A stretch of DNA of 43,026 bases from Rhodobacterales bacterium HKCCSP123 (GTDB lineage: Bacteria > Pseudomonadota > Alphaproteobacteria > Rhodobacterales > Rhodobacteraceae). A program made the translations under genes and the position numbers. Each line of letters begins with the position of its first letter. Within the stretch, counting starts at the first letter, position 1. The notes below the pieces were generated by a model. The model was given only the letters and a program-made list of their open reading frames with translations, made no database searches and was not told the DNA's origin. Below, in pieces: positions 21,368 to 29,951 of the stretch. Location: contig WVSO01000024.1 of NCBI GenBank assembly GCA_015689745.1, forward strand, positions 1 through 43,026. The letters run 5' to 3'.

Positions 21368-21411
21368 TGTACCGGGTGTGTACGGCCTGTGTACGCGATG
21401 TGTACGCCCCG
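21368..21411. repeat. Four 11-bp GTAC iterons between slyX and hisS
   Basis: Four consecutive 11-base units TGTACCGGGTG, TGTACGGCCTG, TGTACGCGATG and TGTACGCCCCG place GTAC at 21369, 21380, 21391 and 21402, exactly one helical turn apart. The array lies 20 bases upstream of slyX and just upstream of a candidate hisS promoter. It looks like a cooperative protein-binding array; the protein is unknown. Confidence 0.7.
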
Positions 21412-21435
21412 GACCCGCCGGTCAAGCCCGCCGCC

Positions 21436-21464
21436 TTGCCGATTGCGCCCCCCTCGGCTAGAGG
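21436..21464 (+). promoter_or_regulatory. Candidate sigma-70-like promoter for hisS
   Basis: TTGCCG and TAGAGG are separated by 17 bases, about 35 bases before the hisS ATG. The -10 is weak against TATAAT but resembles many Rhodobacteraceae promoters. An 8-bp GC-rich inverted repeat (GCGCCCCC / GGGGGCGC, 21445-21470) overlaps it. The prediction is by eye only. Confidence 0.35.
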
Positions 21465-21498
21465 GGGCGCGACCCCGGACCCGGATGCGAGACGCACC

Positions 21499-22977
21499 AT
21501 GGCCAAGCCGAAGAAACAGCCCCGTCCCAGGGCCGAAACGCCCAAGGGCTTCCGCGACTATTTCGGCGCGGAAGTCACCGAACGCCTTGAGATGCTGGAA
21601 AAGATCGCCGAGGTCTACCGCCTCCACGGCTTCGACCCGCTCGAGACCTCCGCCGTCGAAACCGTCGAGGCGCTGGGCAAGTACCTCCCCGATGTCGACC
21701 GCCCCAACGCGGGCGTCTTCGCCTTCGAGGAAGACGACACCTGGCTCGCGCTGCGCTACGACCTGACCGCCCCGCTCGCCCGCGTCGCCGCCCAGTATCG
21801 CAACGACCTGCCCTTCCCCTATCGCCGCTACGCGATGGGGCCGGTCTGGCGCAACGAGAAGCCGGGGCCGGGGCGGTTTCGGCAGTTCTATCAATGCGAT
21901 GCGGATACCGTGGGCGCCCCCTCGGTCGCCGCCGACGCCGAGATCTGCGGGATGCTCGCCGACACGCTCGAGGCCGTCGGCATCCCCCGCGGCGACTACA
22001 TCGTGCGGGTCAACAACCGCAAGGTTCTGAACGGCGTGCTCGAGGTCGCGGGCCTCGCGGGCGAGGACAAGGACGAGGAGCGCGGTATCGTCCTTCGCGC
22101 CATCGACAAGCTCGACAAGTTCGGGCCAGAGGGCGTCCGCCATCTCCTCGGCGAGGGGCGCATGGACGAGAGCGGCGACTTCACCAAGGGCGCGGGCCTG
22201 TCCGGGGCGCAGGCCGATGTCATCATGGGGTTCATGGATGCGCGGCGCGAGGACGGAGCGGCCACGGTGGCGCGCCTGCGCGAGCTGGTGGCGGGCTCGC
22301 AGACCGGCGAGCAGGGCGTCCAAGAGCTTGAAACCATTGCAGACCTCCTCGCCGCCGCCGGCTACGGCCCCGACCGCATCGTCATCGACCCCTCGGTCGT
22401 TCGGGGCCTCGGCTACTACACCGGCCCGGTGTTCGAGGCCGAGCTGACCTTCGAGATCACCGACGAAAAGGGCCGCCCGCGGCAGTTCGGCTCGGTCGCA
22501 GGCGGCGGGCGCTACGACGACCTCGTCAAGCGCTTCACCGGGCAGGAGGTTCCGGCGACCGGCGTCTCCATCGGCGTCGACCGCCTGCTGGCAGCCCTGC
22601 GCGCCAAGGGTCGCCTGACCGGCGAGACCCAAGGCCCCGTCATCGTCACCGTCATGGACCGCGACCGCATGGCCGAGTACCAGGCGATGGCCACCACGCT
22701 GAGGCAGGCGGGCATCCGCGCCGAGGTCTATCTGGGCAACCCCAAGAGCTTCGGCAACCAGTTGAAATACGCCGACAAACGCGCCAGCCCGGTCGCCGTG
22801 ATCCAGGGCGAGGACGAGGCCGCGCGCGGCGTGGTGCAGCTCAAGGACCTGATCCTCGGCGCGAAGCTGGCCGAGGAAGCGACGCTCGAGGAATGGAAAT
22901 CCCAGCCCGCGCAGGTCGAGGTTCGGCTTGCCGATCTTGTAGCAGAAGTTCGCAAGCTTCTGGATCGCCACCGGTGA
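21499..22977 (+). CDS. hisS: Histidine--tRNA ligase
   Basis: This 492-residue class II synthetase charges tRNA-His. It shows motif 2 ([20 protein letters not shown] and [10 protein letters not shown]), the histidine-specific motifs [11 protein letters not shown] and [12 protein letters not shown], motif 3 with [13 protein letters not shown], and a C-terminal anticodon-binding domain (from about residue 390). The start [20 protein letters not shown] is chosen because family members begin shortly before the PKGFRD segment; the long in-frame extension upstream crosses the slyX and repeat region. The TGA overlaps the GTG of hisZ, so synthesis is coupled. Confidence 0.96.
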   Translation: MAKPKKQPRPRAETPKGFRDYFGAEVTERLEMLEKIAEVYRLHGFDPLETSAVETVEALGKYLPDVDRPNAGVFAFEEDDTWLALRYDLTAPLARVAAQYRNDLPFPYRRYAMGPVWRNEKPGPGRFRQFYQCDADTVGAPSVAADAEICGMLADTLEAVGIPRGDYIVRVNNRKVLNGVLEVAGLAGEDKDEERGIVLRAIDKLDKFGPEGVRHLLGEGRMDESGDFTKGAGLSGAQADVIMGFMDARREDGAATVARLRELVAGSQTGEQGVQELETIADLLAAAGYGPDRIVIDPSVVRGLGYYTGPVFEAELTFEITDEKGRPRQFGSVAGGGRYDDLVKRFTGQEVPATGVSIGVDRLLAALRAKGRLTGETQGPVIVTVMDRDRMAEYQAMATTLRQAGIRAEVYLGNPKSFGNQLKYADKRASPVAVIQGEDEAARGVVQLKDLILGAKLAEEATLEEWKSQPAQVEVRLADLVAEVRKLLDRHR

Positions 22978-24083
22978 GCGGGAAGCCCGCCATCCGTGCC
23001 GAGGCCGCGCGCCTTCAGGCCTATTTCGAGGCTGCGGGCGCACTGCCCGTCGAGGCCGATCTCCTGTTGCCCGCCGACACGCTTCTGGACCTCTACGGCG
23101 AGGACATCCGCGCGCGCGCCTACGTGACCCATGACCCCGACCGGGGCGAGCTGATGCTGCGCCCCGACTTCACCGTGCCGGTCGTCCAACGCCACATGGA
23201 GAGCGGGGCGGAACCCGCGCGCTACACCTACCAGGGCGAGGTCTTCCGCACGCAAGCGGCCGGATCGGGCCGCCCGAGCGAGTACCTGCAGGTGGGCTAC
23301 GAGCTTTTCCGGCGCGACGACCCCGTGAGCGCCGATGCCGAGGTCTTCGCCCTGTTTTCCGAGGTGCTCTCGCCGGCCGGTCTGCGCGCGGTGACGGGCG
23401 ATATCGGCATCCTCCTGGCTGCCATCGACAGCCTGTCGACGACCGATGCGCGCAAGGCTGCCCTGCGCCGCCATGTCTGGCGTCCACGCCGCTTCCGGGC
23501 GCTGATCGACCGTTACACCGGCCGCGCGCCGGTACCGCCTGCCCGCGCCGCGCTGATCGAGGCCCTGGACGGGCGGGAGGCTGGGAGCCTGATCGCCGAG
23601 GGCGGTCCCGAGATCGGACTGCGCAGCGCCGGCGAAATCGCCGCGCGCATCGCCGCCCTGGCCGAGGATGCGGCGGCTCCGCCCATCCCCGCCGCCGAGG
23701 CGGGGGTGCTGGGCGCGATCCTGTCGCTCAAGGCCGCGCTGCCCGACGCCTGCGAGCAGTTGCGCGACATCTGCGTCGACCTGCCGGGCCTCGACCCCGC
23801 GGTCGAGACCTTCGCCGCGCGGGTCGCGGCGCTGGACGAGGCCGGCATCGACGTGGCGGGCCTGCCCTTCGAGGCGAGTTACGGGCGCACCACGATGGAA
23901 TACTACGATGGCTTCGTCTTCGGTTTCCTCGCCGAGGGACGGGCCGAGTTGCCCCCGGTCGCCACGGGCGGTCGCTACGATGCGCTGACCCGCATCCTGG
24001 GCGGTGGGCGCGCCATTCCCGCGGTGGGCGGCGTGATCCGGCCCGAGTTGCTGCACCTGGTCATGGCGGAGGCCGCGGCATGA
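22974..24083 (+). CDS. hisZ: ATP phosphoribosyltransferase regulatory subunit
   Basis: This 369-residue HisRS paralogue lacks the anticodon-binding domain. Class II-like segments remain: [23 protein letters not shown] and QVGYELF, plus [15 protein letters not shown] near the end. HisZ partners with short HisG in histidine biosynthesis and carries histidine feedback control (family knowledge). The GTG at 22974 overlaps the hisS stop (GTGA) and the stop overlaps hisG (ATGA). A longer start at 22893 would lie wholly inside hisS and is less likely. Having hisS and hisZ side by side reflects their common origin and couples synthesis of tRNA-His ligase to the first histidine pathway enzyme. Confidence 0.93.
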   Translation: MSGKPAIRAEAARLQAYFEAAGALPVEADLLLPADTLLDLYGEDIRARAYVTHDPDRGELMLRPDFTVPVVQRHMESGAEPARYTYQGEVFRTQAAGSGRPSEYLQVGYELFRRDDPVSADAEVFALFSEVLSPAGLRAVTGDIGILLAAIDSLSTTDARKAALRRHVWRPRRFRALIDRYTGRAPVPPARAALIEALDGREAGSLIAEGGPEIGLRSAGEIAARIAALAEDAAAPPIPAAEAGVLGAILSLKAALPDACEQLRDICVDLPGLDPAVETFAARVAALDEAGIDVAGLPFEASYGRTTMEYYDGFVFGFLAEGRAELPPVATGGRYDALTRILGGGRAIPAVGGVIRPELLHLVMAEAAA

Positions 24084-24772
24084 CGATCCGGCTTGGCGTG
24101 CCGTCGAAGGGGCGGCTGATGGAAAAGACCTTCGCCTGGTTCGCCGAGCGCGGGCTGGACATGCGGCGGAGCGGCTCGGACCGCGAATACGCCGCGGAGG
24201 TGGCGGGCGCCGACGTGGAACTGATGCTGCTCTCGGCGGGCGAGATTCCGCGTGAACTGGCGGCAGGGCGCATCCACCTGGGCGTCACCGGCTCGGACCT
24301 GGTGCAGGAACGCATCCCCGCCTGGGACCAGGCGGTCGAGGTTGTGGCGCCGATGGGCTTCGGCCATGCCGACCTGGTGATCGCGGTGCCGGCCTGCTGG
24401 ATCGACGTCGCCACCCTCGACGATCTCGACGCGGTCGCGGCGGCCTTCCGCGCGCGGCACGGCTTCCGCCTTCGCATCGCGACGAAGTATCACCGGCTGG
24501 TGCGCGATTTCCTGCGCGAGGCGGGCGTCGCCGATTACCAGCTGGTCGACAGCCAGGGCGCGACCGAGGGCACGGTCGCCCATGGCACCGCCGAGGCGAT
24601 CGCCGACATCACCTCGACCGGCGAGACCTTGCGGGCGAACCACCTGAAGATCCTGGACGATGGCTTGATCCATCGCTCCGAGGCGACGCTGTTCCGAGCC
24701 CGCGGCGCGACCTGGGGAGAGGCCGAGCGCCGGGCCATGGCGGACCTCGTCTCGCGCATCGGGCCGGGCTGA
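24080..24772 (+). CDS. hisG: ATP phosphoribosyltransferase, short form catalytic subunit
   Basis: At 230 residues this is the short HisG form, lacking the C-terminal regulatory domain and therefore needing HisZ. It begins IRLGVPSKGRLMEKTFAWF and contains the PRPP-binding region DSQGATEGTVAHGTAEAIAD (bases near 24550-24609) and the motif HLGVTGSDLVQE. It catalyses the first step of histidine synthesis, joining ATP and PRPP. The ATG overlaps the hisZ stop by 4 bases. It ends 4 bases from the convergent DUF1489 gene. Confidence 0.95.
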   Translation: MTIRLGVPSKGRLMEKTFAWFAERGLDMRRSGSDREYAAEVAGADVELMLLSAGEIPRELAAGRIHLGVTGSDLVQERIPAWDQAVEVVAPMGFGHADLVIAVPACWIDVATLDDLDAVAAAFRARHGFRLRIATKYHRLVRDFLREAGVADYQLVDSQGATEGTVAHGTAEAIADITSTGETLRANHLKILDDGLIHRSEATLFRARGATWGEAERRAMADLVSRIGPG

Positions 24773-24776
24773 AAGG

Positions 24777-25214
24777 TCAGAGCACGCCGAGTTCCGCCAG
24801 CGCTGTCTGGAGCGAGGGCGGCAGCGCCTCCTCTGTTTCGCGGCCACGGGGCAGGTCGCGCGGCGCATCCTCGGGTTTGAGGTAGCGCCAGCCCTGGAAG
24901 GGCCGTTTCGGCGTGGCGGCGACGCGCGTCACCTCGGGGTCGAGCACGATGCCGCATCGCGCGATGCCGTCGCCGCGGTCCACCTCGTCGAAGCGCAGGA
25001 CGCGCTGCCGGCAGAGCACGAGCCCCTTGAACACCCAGTAGAGCGACCCGCCGTTCAGCACCTCGTCCGCGCGCTTGGGCCACATCCGCGTGACGTGCCG
25101 CGGCAGCCCGTCCGGCCCCTTGGCGCGCGGGTTCCCCTGCCAGTCGAGCAGGTCCTCGACCGCCTCGGCGCCGACGCACAGCTTGATGAGATGGGTTGTC
25201 CCCGGCTTATTCAC
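24777..25214 (-). CDS. DUF1489 family protein
   Basis: This 145-residue cytoplasmic protein contains THLIKLCVGAE near the start, RHVTRMWPKRADEVLNGGSL and CRQRVLRFDEV in the middle and FQGWRYLK later, the pattern of the alphaproteobacterial DUF1489 family of unknown function. The GTG at 25214 is preferred because GGAG lies six bases upstream; a GTG four codons earlier (25226) is possible. The gene is divergent from nrdJ, and convergent with hisG. No motif suggests catalysis. Confidence 0.8.
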   Translation of the reverse strand: MNKPGTTHLIKLCVGAEAVEDLLDWQGNPRAKGPDGLPRHVTRMWPKRADEVLNGGSLYWVFKGLVLCRQRVLRFDEVDRGDGIARCGIVLDPEVTRVAATPKRPFQGWRYLKPEDAPRDLPRGRETEEALPPSLQTALAELGVL

Positions 25215-25240
25215 AGACCGCTCCACAGAATCCTGTCACC

Positions 25241-25256
25241 ACACCATATCGTAGTG
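25241..25256. promoter_or_regulatory. Possible NrdR-like box upstream of nrdJ
   Basis: ACACCATATCGTAGTG resembles the NrdR box (ACACWATATMTWGTGT as I recall it) if one extra base is allowed in the middle. It lies about 24 bases upstream of the candidate nrdJ -35. NrdR boxes normally come in pairs, and I see no second copy, so the call is weak. Confidence 0.25.
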
Positions 25257-25279
25257 CCGTCACGGTGATCTGCAATCTG

Positions 25280-25308
25280 TTGATGGAATGCCGCGCTCGG
25301 GCTATTGT
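25280..25308 (+). promoter_or_regulatory. Candidate sigma-70 promoter for nrdJ
   Basis: TTGATG and TATTGT are separated by 17 bases, with the -10 ending 27 bases before the nrdJ ATG. Both hexamers match the consensus at four or more positions, which is good for GC-rich DNA like this. No cobalamin riboswitch fits in the remaining leader. Confidence 0.45.
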
Positions 25309-25335
25309 GTCCGTCTGCCAGCCGGAGCCGAGAGA

Positions 25336-27609
25336 ATGACCCGTTTCGCCGCCCCCATCGCCGAACAGATCTGGGACATGAAATACCGCCTGAAACAGGC
25401 GGACGGCACACCCATCGACCAGTCGGTCGAGGATACGTGGCGGCGAATCGCGCGCGCGCTGGCCGGGGTCGAACAGGACAAGGCCGGCTGGGAAGAGCGG
25501 TTCTACGCGGCGCTCGAGGATTTCAAGTACCTGCCTGCCGGCCGGATCGTGGCGGGTGCCGGCACCGGGCGGTCGGTGACGCTCTTCAACTGCTTCGTCA
25601 TGGGCACCATCCCCGACAGCATGGGCGGCATCTTCGACAACCTCAAGGAGGCCGCGCTGACCATGCAGCAGGGCGGCGGGATCGGTTACGATTTCTCGAC
25701 CATCCGGCCCAAGGGGGCCGAGGTGCATGGCGTGGCGGCCGATGCCTCGGGGCCCTTGTCCTTCATGGATGTCTGGGATGCGATGTGCCGCACGATCATG
25801 TCTGCGGGCTCGCGCCGGGGCGCGATGATGGCGACGCTGCGCTGCGACCACCCCGACATCGAGGCCTTCATCGCCGCGAAATCCGACCCGGCGCGCCTGC
25901 GCATGTTCAACGTCTCGGTGCTGGTGACGGACGCCTTCATGGAGGCGGTCGAGAAGGACGGGCCCTGGGACCTGACCTTCGGCGGCAAGGTCTATCATAC
26001 GGTGCAGGCGCGCGACCTGTGGAACAGGATCATGCGCTCCACCTATGACTACGCCGAGCCCGGCGTGATCTTCATCGACCGCATCAACGCCGAGAACAAC
26101 CTGAACTACGTCGAGACGATCGCCGCGACGAACCCCTGCGGCGAGCAGCCCCTGCCGCCCTATGGCGCCTGCCTTCTTGGCTCGATCAACCTTGCCCGCC
26201 TCGTCGTGCACCCTTTCACCGAGGCCGCCGCGATGGATGTCGCCGCCCTGAAGGAGCTGGTCGCCACCTCCGTCCGGATGATGGACAACGTCGTCGATGC
26301 CTCGCGCTTCCCGCTCGAGGCGCAGGCCCGAGAGGCGCAGGCCAAGCGCCGGATCGGGCTGGGGGTCACGGGCCTTGCCGACGCGCTGGCGATGGTCGGG
26401 CTGCGCTACGGGTCGCAGGAGGCCGCGATCTGGACGGAAACCTGGATGCAGACCATCGCGAACGCGGCCTACCGCGCCTCGGCGCTGCTGGCGAAGAAAA
26501 AGGGAGCCTTCCCGCTTTACGACAAGGCGGCCTATGCCAGGGCGCCGATGGTGCAGCGGCTGTCGCCAGAGGTGCGGAAGCTGATCGCCGAACATGGCCT
26601 TCGGAATGCGCTGCTGACCTCGATCGCGCCGACCGGCACGATCTCGCTCTTCGCGGGAAACGTGAGTTCGGGCATCGAGCCGATCTTCGCCAATTCCTAT
26701 ACCCGCAAGGTGCTGCAGCCCGACGGAACGCGGACCGAGGAAGAGGTGGTGGATTACGCCGTCAAGGCATGGCGCGACCTGAAGGGCGACGCGCCCCTGC
26801 CCGGACAATTCGTGACGGCACAGACGCTTGCGCCGCTCGATCACGTGCGCATGCAGGCCGCCGCGCAGCCGTGGATCGACTCGTCGATCTCCAAGACGAT
26901 CAACGTGCCGGCCGACATCTCCTTCGAGGATTTCAAGGATGTCTACGCCGAGGCCTATCGCACCGGCTGCAAGGGGTGCACGACCTACAGGCCCAATGAC
27001 GTGACGGGCAGCGTCCTGTCCGTCAGCGAGACCGAGGAGAAGACGGAAGGGCGCGGCGCCGCCGAGGCGGCGAGCGGCGAAGTCGTCTACATGTCCGAAC
27101 CGCTCGACCGGCCCGCCGCGCTGGAGGGACACACCTACAAGGTGAAGTGGCCCGACAGCGAGCATGCGCTCTACATCACGATCAACGACATCATTCTCGC
27201 CGGGCACAGGCGCCCCTTCGAGGTCTTCATCAACTCCAAGAACATGGAGCATTTCGCCTGGACGGTCGCGTTGACGCGGATGATCTCGGCGGTGTTCCGG
27301 CGCGGCGGCGACGTGTCCTTCGTGGTCGAGGAACTGAAGGCCGTCTTCGACCCGCGTGGGGGCGCGTGGATGAATGGCAAGTATGTCCCCTCGATCCTGG
27401 CCGCCATCGGGGGCGTGATCGAGCGCCACATGATCGCCATCGGCTTCCTCGAAGGCGAGGGGATGGGCCTGAAATCCGACCCGCAGGCGCAGGTGGTGAA
27501 CCTTGGCCACAAGCCCGGTCCGGCCTGCCCCAATTGCGGGCAGTTCGACATGCGCATGGCCGAAGGCTGCCTGACCTGCAACAGCTGCGGCTACTCCAAG
27601 TGCAGTTGA
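25336..27609 (+). CDS. nrdJ: Adenosylcobalamin-dependent ribonucleotide reductase (class II)
   Basis: This 757-residue enzyme makes deoxyribonucleotides using coenzyme B12 and no separate radical subunit. Visible features are SVTLFNCFVMG with the first active-site cysteine, QGGGIGYDFSTIRPKG, the finger-loop NPCGEQPLPPYGACLLGSIN (residues 266-285) with the radical cysteine, and the phosphate-binding APTGTISLFAG. The C-terminus is a CxxC-CxxC ribbon (C731, C734 then CNSCGYSKC), which carries the redox cysteines that re-reduce the active site. The start MTRFAAPIAEQIWDMKYRLK is chosen over an upstream in-frame ATG that overlaps the promoter. It implies B12 synthesis or uptake in this organism. 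Confidence 0.95.
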   Translation: MTRFAAPIAEQIWDMKYRLKQADGTPIDQSVEDTWRRIARALAGVEQDKAGWEERFYAALEDFKYLPAGRIVAGAGTGRSVTLFNCFVMGTIPDSMGGIFDNLKEAALTMQQGGGIGYDFSTIRPKGAEVHGVAADASGPLSFMDVWDAMCRTIMSAGSRRGAMMATLRCDHPDIEAFIAAKSDPARLRMFNVSVLVTDAFMEAVEKDGPWDLTFGGKVYHTVQARDLWNRIMRSTYDYAEPGVIFIDRINAENNLNYVETIAATNPCGEQPLPPYGACLLGSINLARLVVHPFTEAAAMDVAALKELVATSVRMMDNVVDASRFPLEAQAREAQAKRRIGLGVTGLADALAMVGLRYGSQEAAIWTETWMQTIANAAYRASALLAKKKGAFPLYDKAAYARAPMVQRLSPEVRKLIAEHGLRNALLTSIAPTGTISLFAGNVSSGIEPIFANSYTRKVLQPDGTRTEEEVVDYAVKAWRDLKGDAPLPGQFVTAQTLAPLDHVRMQAAAQPWIDSSISKTINVPADISFEDFKDVYAEAYRTGCKGCTTYRPNDVTGSVLSVSETEEKTEGRGAAEAASGEVVYMSEPLDRPAALEGHTYKVKWPDSEHALYITINDIILAGHRRPFEVFINSKNMEHFAWTVALTRMISAVFRRGGDVSFVVEELKAVFDPRGGAWMNGKYVPSILAAIGGVIERHMIAIGFLEGEGMGLKSDPQAQVVNLGHKPGPACPNCGQFDMRMAEGCLTCNSCGYSKCS

Positions 27610-27802
27610 TCGCCAGCGAGGCGGCGCTCGACTGAAGCGCACGCCGGGGGCCCGCGTCGCTCTCCACGCGGCGGCGCCCGTGCATGTGTGCAACAGATGG
27701 CGTCCCGACCTGGCCGCGATGCCATGGCCTTGCCACATTCGCGATGCTACCGTTTGCCAAACGGGTCGGCGGGTTCACCGCCGCGTATGTCGAGGCAGTG
27801 TG

Positions 27803-28723
27803 ATGGTACGATTTCTTCCCCTCGTCGGGGCAACTCTTGTTTCCCTGTTCAGCCTGGTGCCCTCGGTGCGCGCGGAAGACGGGCGCATCACCCTCGGCAC
27901 GGTGCGCCTCTTCAGCAACGACACCATCGCCGATCGTGAGGACCGCTGGCGGTCGGGCGGATACGGCGTGAGCGCGTTTCGCGGCGAGACATGGACCGGG
28001 CGCCTGCCGTCGCAACCCTTCGAGATCATGGAGTACCGTTTCCGTGGCGAGGTGATCGCGCCTGACAATCTCAACAATCCCGACCCGGCGGACCGCCTCT
28101 ATGCCGGGACCTGGTGGCTCGGTGCCCATACGCATTTCGACTGGCTGAACTTCGAGGTGACGGCAGGGGCCGATATCGCGGTCACCGGCGAGCAGTCGGG
28201 CCTTCGTCGCCTGCAGGCGCATGTCCATGACCTTCTGTCCATGCCGCGCATGAGCATCGGCGACCACCAGGTCGCGGATGGCATCCATCTGCACGGCACG
28301 CTGGAGATTGCGCGCAGCCTGCGCTGGGAGGGGGGAGAGTTCCGCCCGTTCGTCGAACTGCAGGCGGGTGTCGAGACGATGGCGCGCATAGGCTTCGACG
28401 TGACCATCGGCGCGCTAGCCGACGGCGGTCTGCGCACGCGTGACCCGATCACCGGTCAGCGGCCGGAGGGGGTCACCGGAGGGACTGAGGGCGGTTGGTC
28501 CTTCCTTCTGGGTGCCGACATCGCGGCGGTCGAAAGCTCGATCTTCCTGCCCGCGGATCGCGGCTACCAGGCCGAGGACCGGCGGCACAGGCTGCGGGCG
28601 GGGGTGAACTACGGCTTCGGCGAGAGCAACATCTTCTACGGCGTCACCTACCTGTCGGAGGAATTCCTGGGCCAGCCCGAAGGACAGGTGGTGGGATCGC
28701 TCAGCCTGGGGATTCACTTCTGA
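27803..28723 (+). CDS. LpxR-family outer-membrane protein (putative lipid A deacylase)
   Basis: This 306-residue protein has a signal peptide (residues 1-24, cleavage after VRA) and ends in phenylalanine after alternating polar/hydrophobic strands, as expected for an outer-membrane beta-barrel. RLFSNDTIADREDRWRSGGY (35-54) matches the family opening in which Asn and Asp (here N39 and D40) belong to the LpxR active site. A later GEQSGLRRLQAHVHDLL corresponds to the family region that holds the catalytic His and Glu, though the residues are not aligned with certainty. LpxR removes the 3'-acyloxyacyl group of lipid A in Salmonella; the activity here is inferred. GAGG lies six bases upstream of the ATG. 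It appears to be a single-gene unit; the 193 bases after nrdJ show nothing distinct. Confidence 0.7.
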   Translation: MVRFLPLVGATLVSLFSLVPSVRAEDGRITLGTVRLFSNDTIADREDRWRSGGYGVSAFRGETWTGRLPSQPFEIMEYRFRGEVIAPDNLNNPDPADRLYAGTWWLGAHTHFDWLNFEVTAGADIAVTGEQSGLRRLQAHVHDLLSMPRMSIGDHQVADGIHLHGTLEIARSLRWEGGEFRPFVELQAGVETMARIGFDVTIGALADGGLRTRDPITGQRPEGVTGGTEGGWSFLLGADIAAVESSIFLPADRGYQAEDRRHRLRAGVNYGFGESNIFYGVTYLSEEFLGQPEGQVVGSLSLGIHF

Positions 28724-28740
28724 CGAATTGTGGTCCCCGC

Positions 28741-28768
28741 CGAATCAACCGCTATACATGGTGATTCG
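28741..28768. promoter_or_regulatory. Inverted repeat around a -10-like sequence upstream of the Hint gene
   Basis: CGAATC (28741-28746) and GATTCG (28763-28768) are inverted with 16 bases between them. The symmetry extends imperfectly (CGAATCAACC against GGTGATTCG), and the spacer contains TATACA (28753-28758). TTGTGG at 28728 is a possible -35. This could be an operator over the promoter of the Hint-domain gene at 28840. Confidence 0.35.
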
Positions 28769-28839
28769 CGTCTGGTATGGTGTGAGCAACGCACGGTCGG
28801 TCAACGGCTGGCTTCCAACAAACCTGACGAGGCGGGGCA

Positions 28840-29919
28840 ATGGGCACGGGCTTTCGGGGCGCGTTCGTGATCTCATGGGCGCAAACCTGGATCGATGGAT
28901 ATCCGGCAGAAGACCAAAAAGACCTGGTGGAAGGCATGGGGTGGAGCTGGCACGGCCGCGCGCTTCCCCTGGAAGGCGACGGCGCCGCCCTCATCCTGAC
29001 CGCCAGCCGGGACCATCAGGAGCTTCGTTCCCGCGCGGCGCGGGTGGTGCGCAAACTGTTGCAGCGCCCTGCGCCCGGCCCCGCCGAATTTGCCGCCGAT
29101 GAGGCCGATCCGATATTCCGCGGGGCGTTCATCCTGTCGGACGGCAAGCGGTTCTTCACCGTCGTTCCCATCGTGATCGAAGGCGCTGCTGTGCCGATCC
29201 TGCTCTTTGCGGACGACATGCCGCCGCCCGATCGTGAACTGACGATCGTTCACTGCTCCGAGCGGACCCTTCGCGCGACCCCGTCCGAGCGCCCCTCGGT
29301 GATCTGCTTCACGCCCGGAACCCGCCTCAGGACCGAGGCGGGCGACAAGGCGATCGAGGACCTGGGGCCGGGCGACCGGCTGCTCACCCGTGACAGCGGC
29401 CCGCAGGAGGTGCTCTGGACGGGCCACCGCCGGATGTCCGGCGCGCGCCTCTTCGCGATGCCGGACCAACGCCCGATCCGACTGCGCAAGGGGGCGCTGG
29501 GTGTCGATCGGCCGGAAGACGACCTTGTCGTCAGCCCCGAGCACCGGGTTCTTGTCACCGGCGCAGCGGCCCGCGATCTGTGGGGCGAACCCGAGGTGCT
29601 GGTGCGGGCCGCCGATCTTGTGGGCGACCGCTACATCACGGTGGACCATTCCCTGCGCGAGACCTGGTATATCCACCTGATGCTCGAGCGGCACGAGGTG
29701 GTCTGGGCCAACGGGCTCGAGGTCGAGACCTTCCATCCCGGTTTCATGGGGCTGGACCACCTGAGCGGCGGGCAGAGGGAACTGCTCTTCGACCTGCGGC
29801 CCGAACTGTCGCGGAATGTCGATCTCTACGGGCCGCCCGTACGCCGCATGGTCAGCCGTGCCGAGGCGGCGGTCCTCATGGGCGGTGCGCCCTCCAAGTC
29901 GGTGACCGCCCGGCATTGA
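28840..29919 (+). CDS. Hint-domain protein with unknown N-terminal region
   Basis: This 359-residue protein has two parts. Residues 1-150 are of unknown fold and contain an aromatic-rich start (MGTGFRGAFVISWAQTWIDG) and FRGAFILSDGKRFFTVVPIV. Residues 154-330 are a Hint (hedgehog/intein) domain of the kind widespread in Rhodobacteraceae: CFTPGTRLRTEAGDKAIEDL with Cys156 as the nucleophile position, GPGDRLLTRD, VLWTGHR, and SPEHRVLVTG carrying the conserved block histidine. Hint domains cause protein self-cleavage or splicing; related Roseobacter proteins have been seen mainly as sequence families, so activity is inferred. There is no signal peptide. GGCGGGG lies upstream of the ATG. Its stop codon falls inside the -35 of the rpsD promoter. 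Confidence 0.8.
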   Translation: MGTGFRGAFVISWAQTWIDGYPAEDQKDLVEGMGWSWHGRALPLEGDGAALILTASRDHQELRSRAARVVRKLLQRPAPGPAEFAADEADPIFRGAFILSDGKRFFTVVPIVIEGAAVPILLFADDMPPPDRELTIVHCSERTLRATPSERPSVICFTPGTRLRTEAGDKAIEDLGPGDRLLTRDSGPQEVLWTGHRRMSGARLFAMPDQRPIRLRKGALGVDRPEDDLVVSPEHRVLVTGAAARDLWGEPEVLVRAADLVGDRYITVDHSLRETWYIHLMLERHEVVWANGLEVETFHPGFMGLDHLSGGQRELLFDLRPELSRNVDLYGPPVRRMVSRAEAAVLMGGAPSKSVTARH

Positions 29920-29943
29920 CAGCCCCGGCGATTCCTGTAGAAG
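29916..29943 (+). promoter_or_regulatory. Promoter of rpsD
   Basis: TTGACA, a perfect -35, and TAGAAG are separated by 16 bases. The pair overlaps the stop of the Hint gene and would give a transcript with a leader of about 180 bases before the rpsD GTG, in line with a strong ribosomal-protein promoter. Confidence 0.55.
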
Positions 29944-29951
29944 CCCGCCAT

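Noticed and set aside
21145-23043. A 632-codon minus frame covering hisS
   Set aside because: Only its last 67 codons (slyX) have a ribosome-binding site and a family match; the rest is antisense to hisS.
25215-25335. Cobalamin riboswitch before nrdJ
   Set aside because: The gap is about 120 bases, contains a promoter close to the start and shows no B12-box-like sequence.
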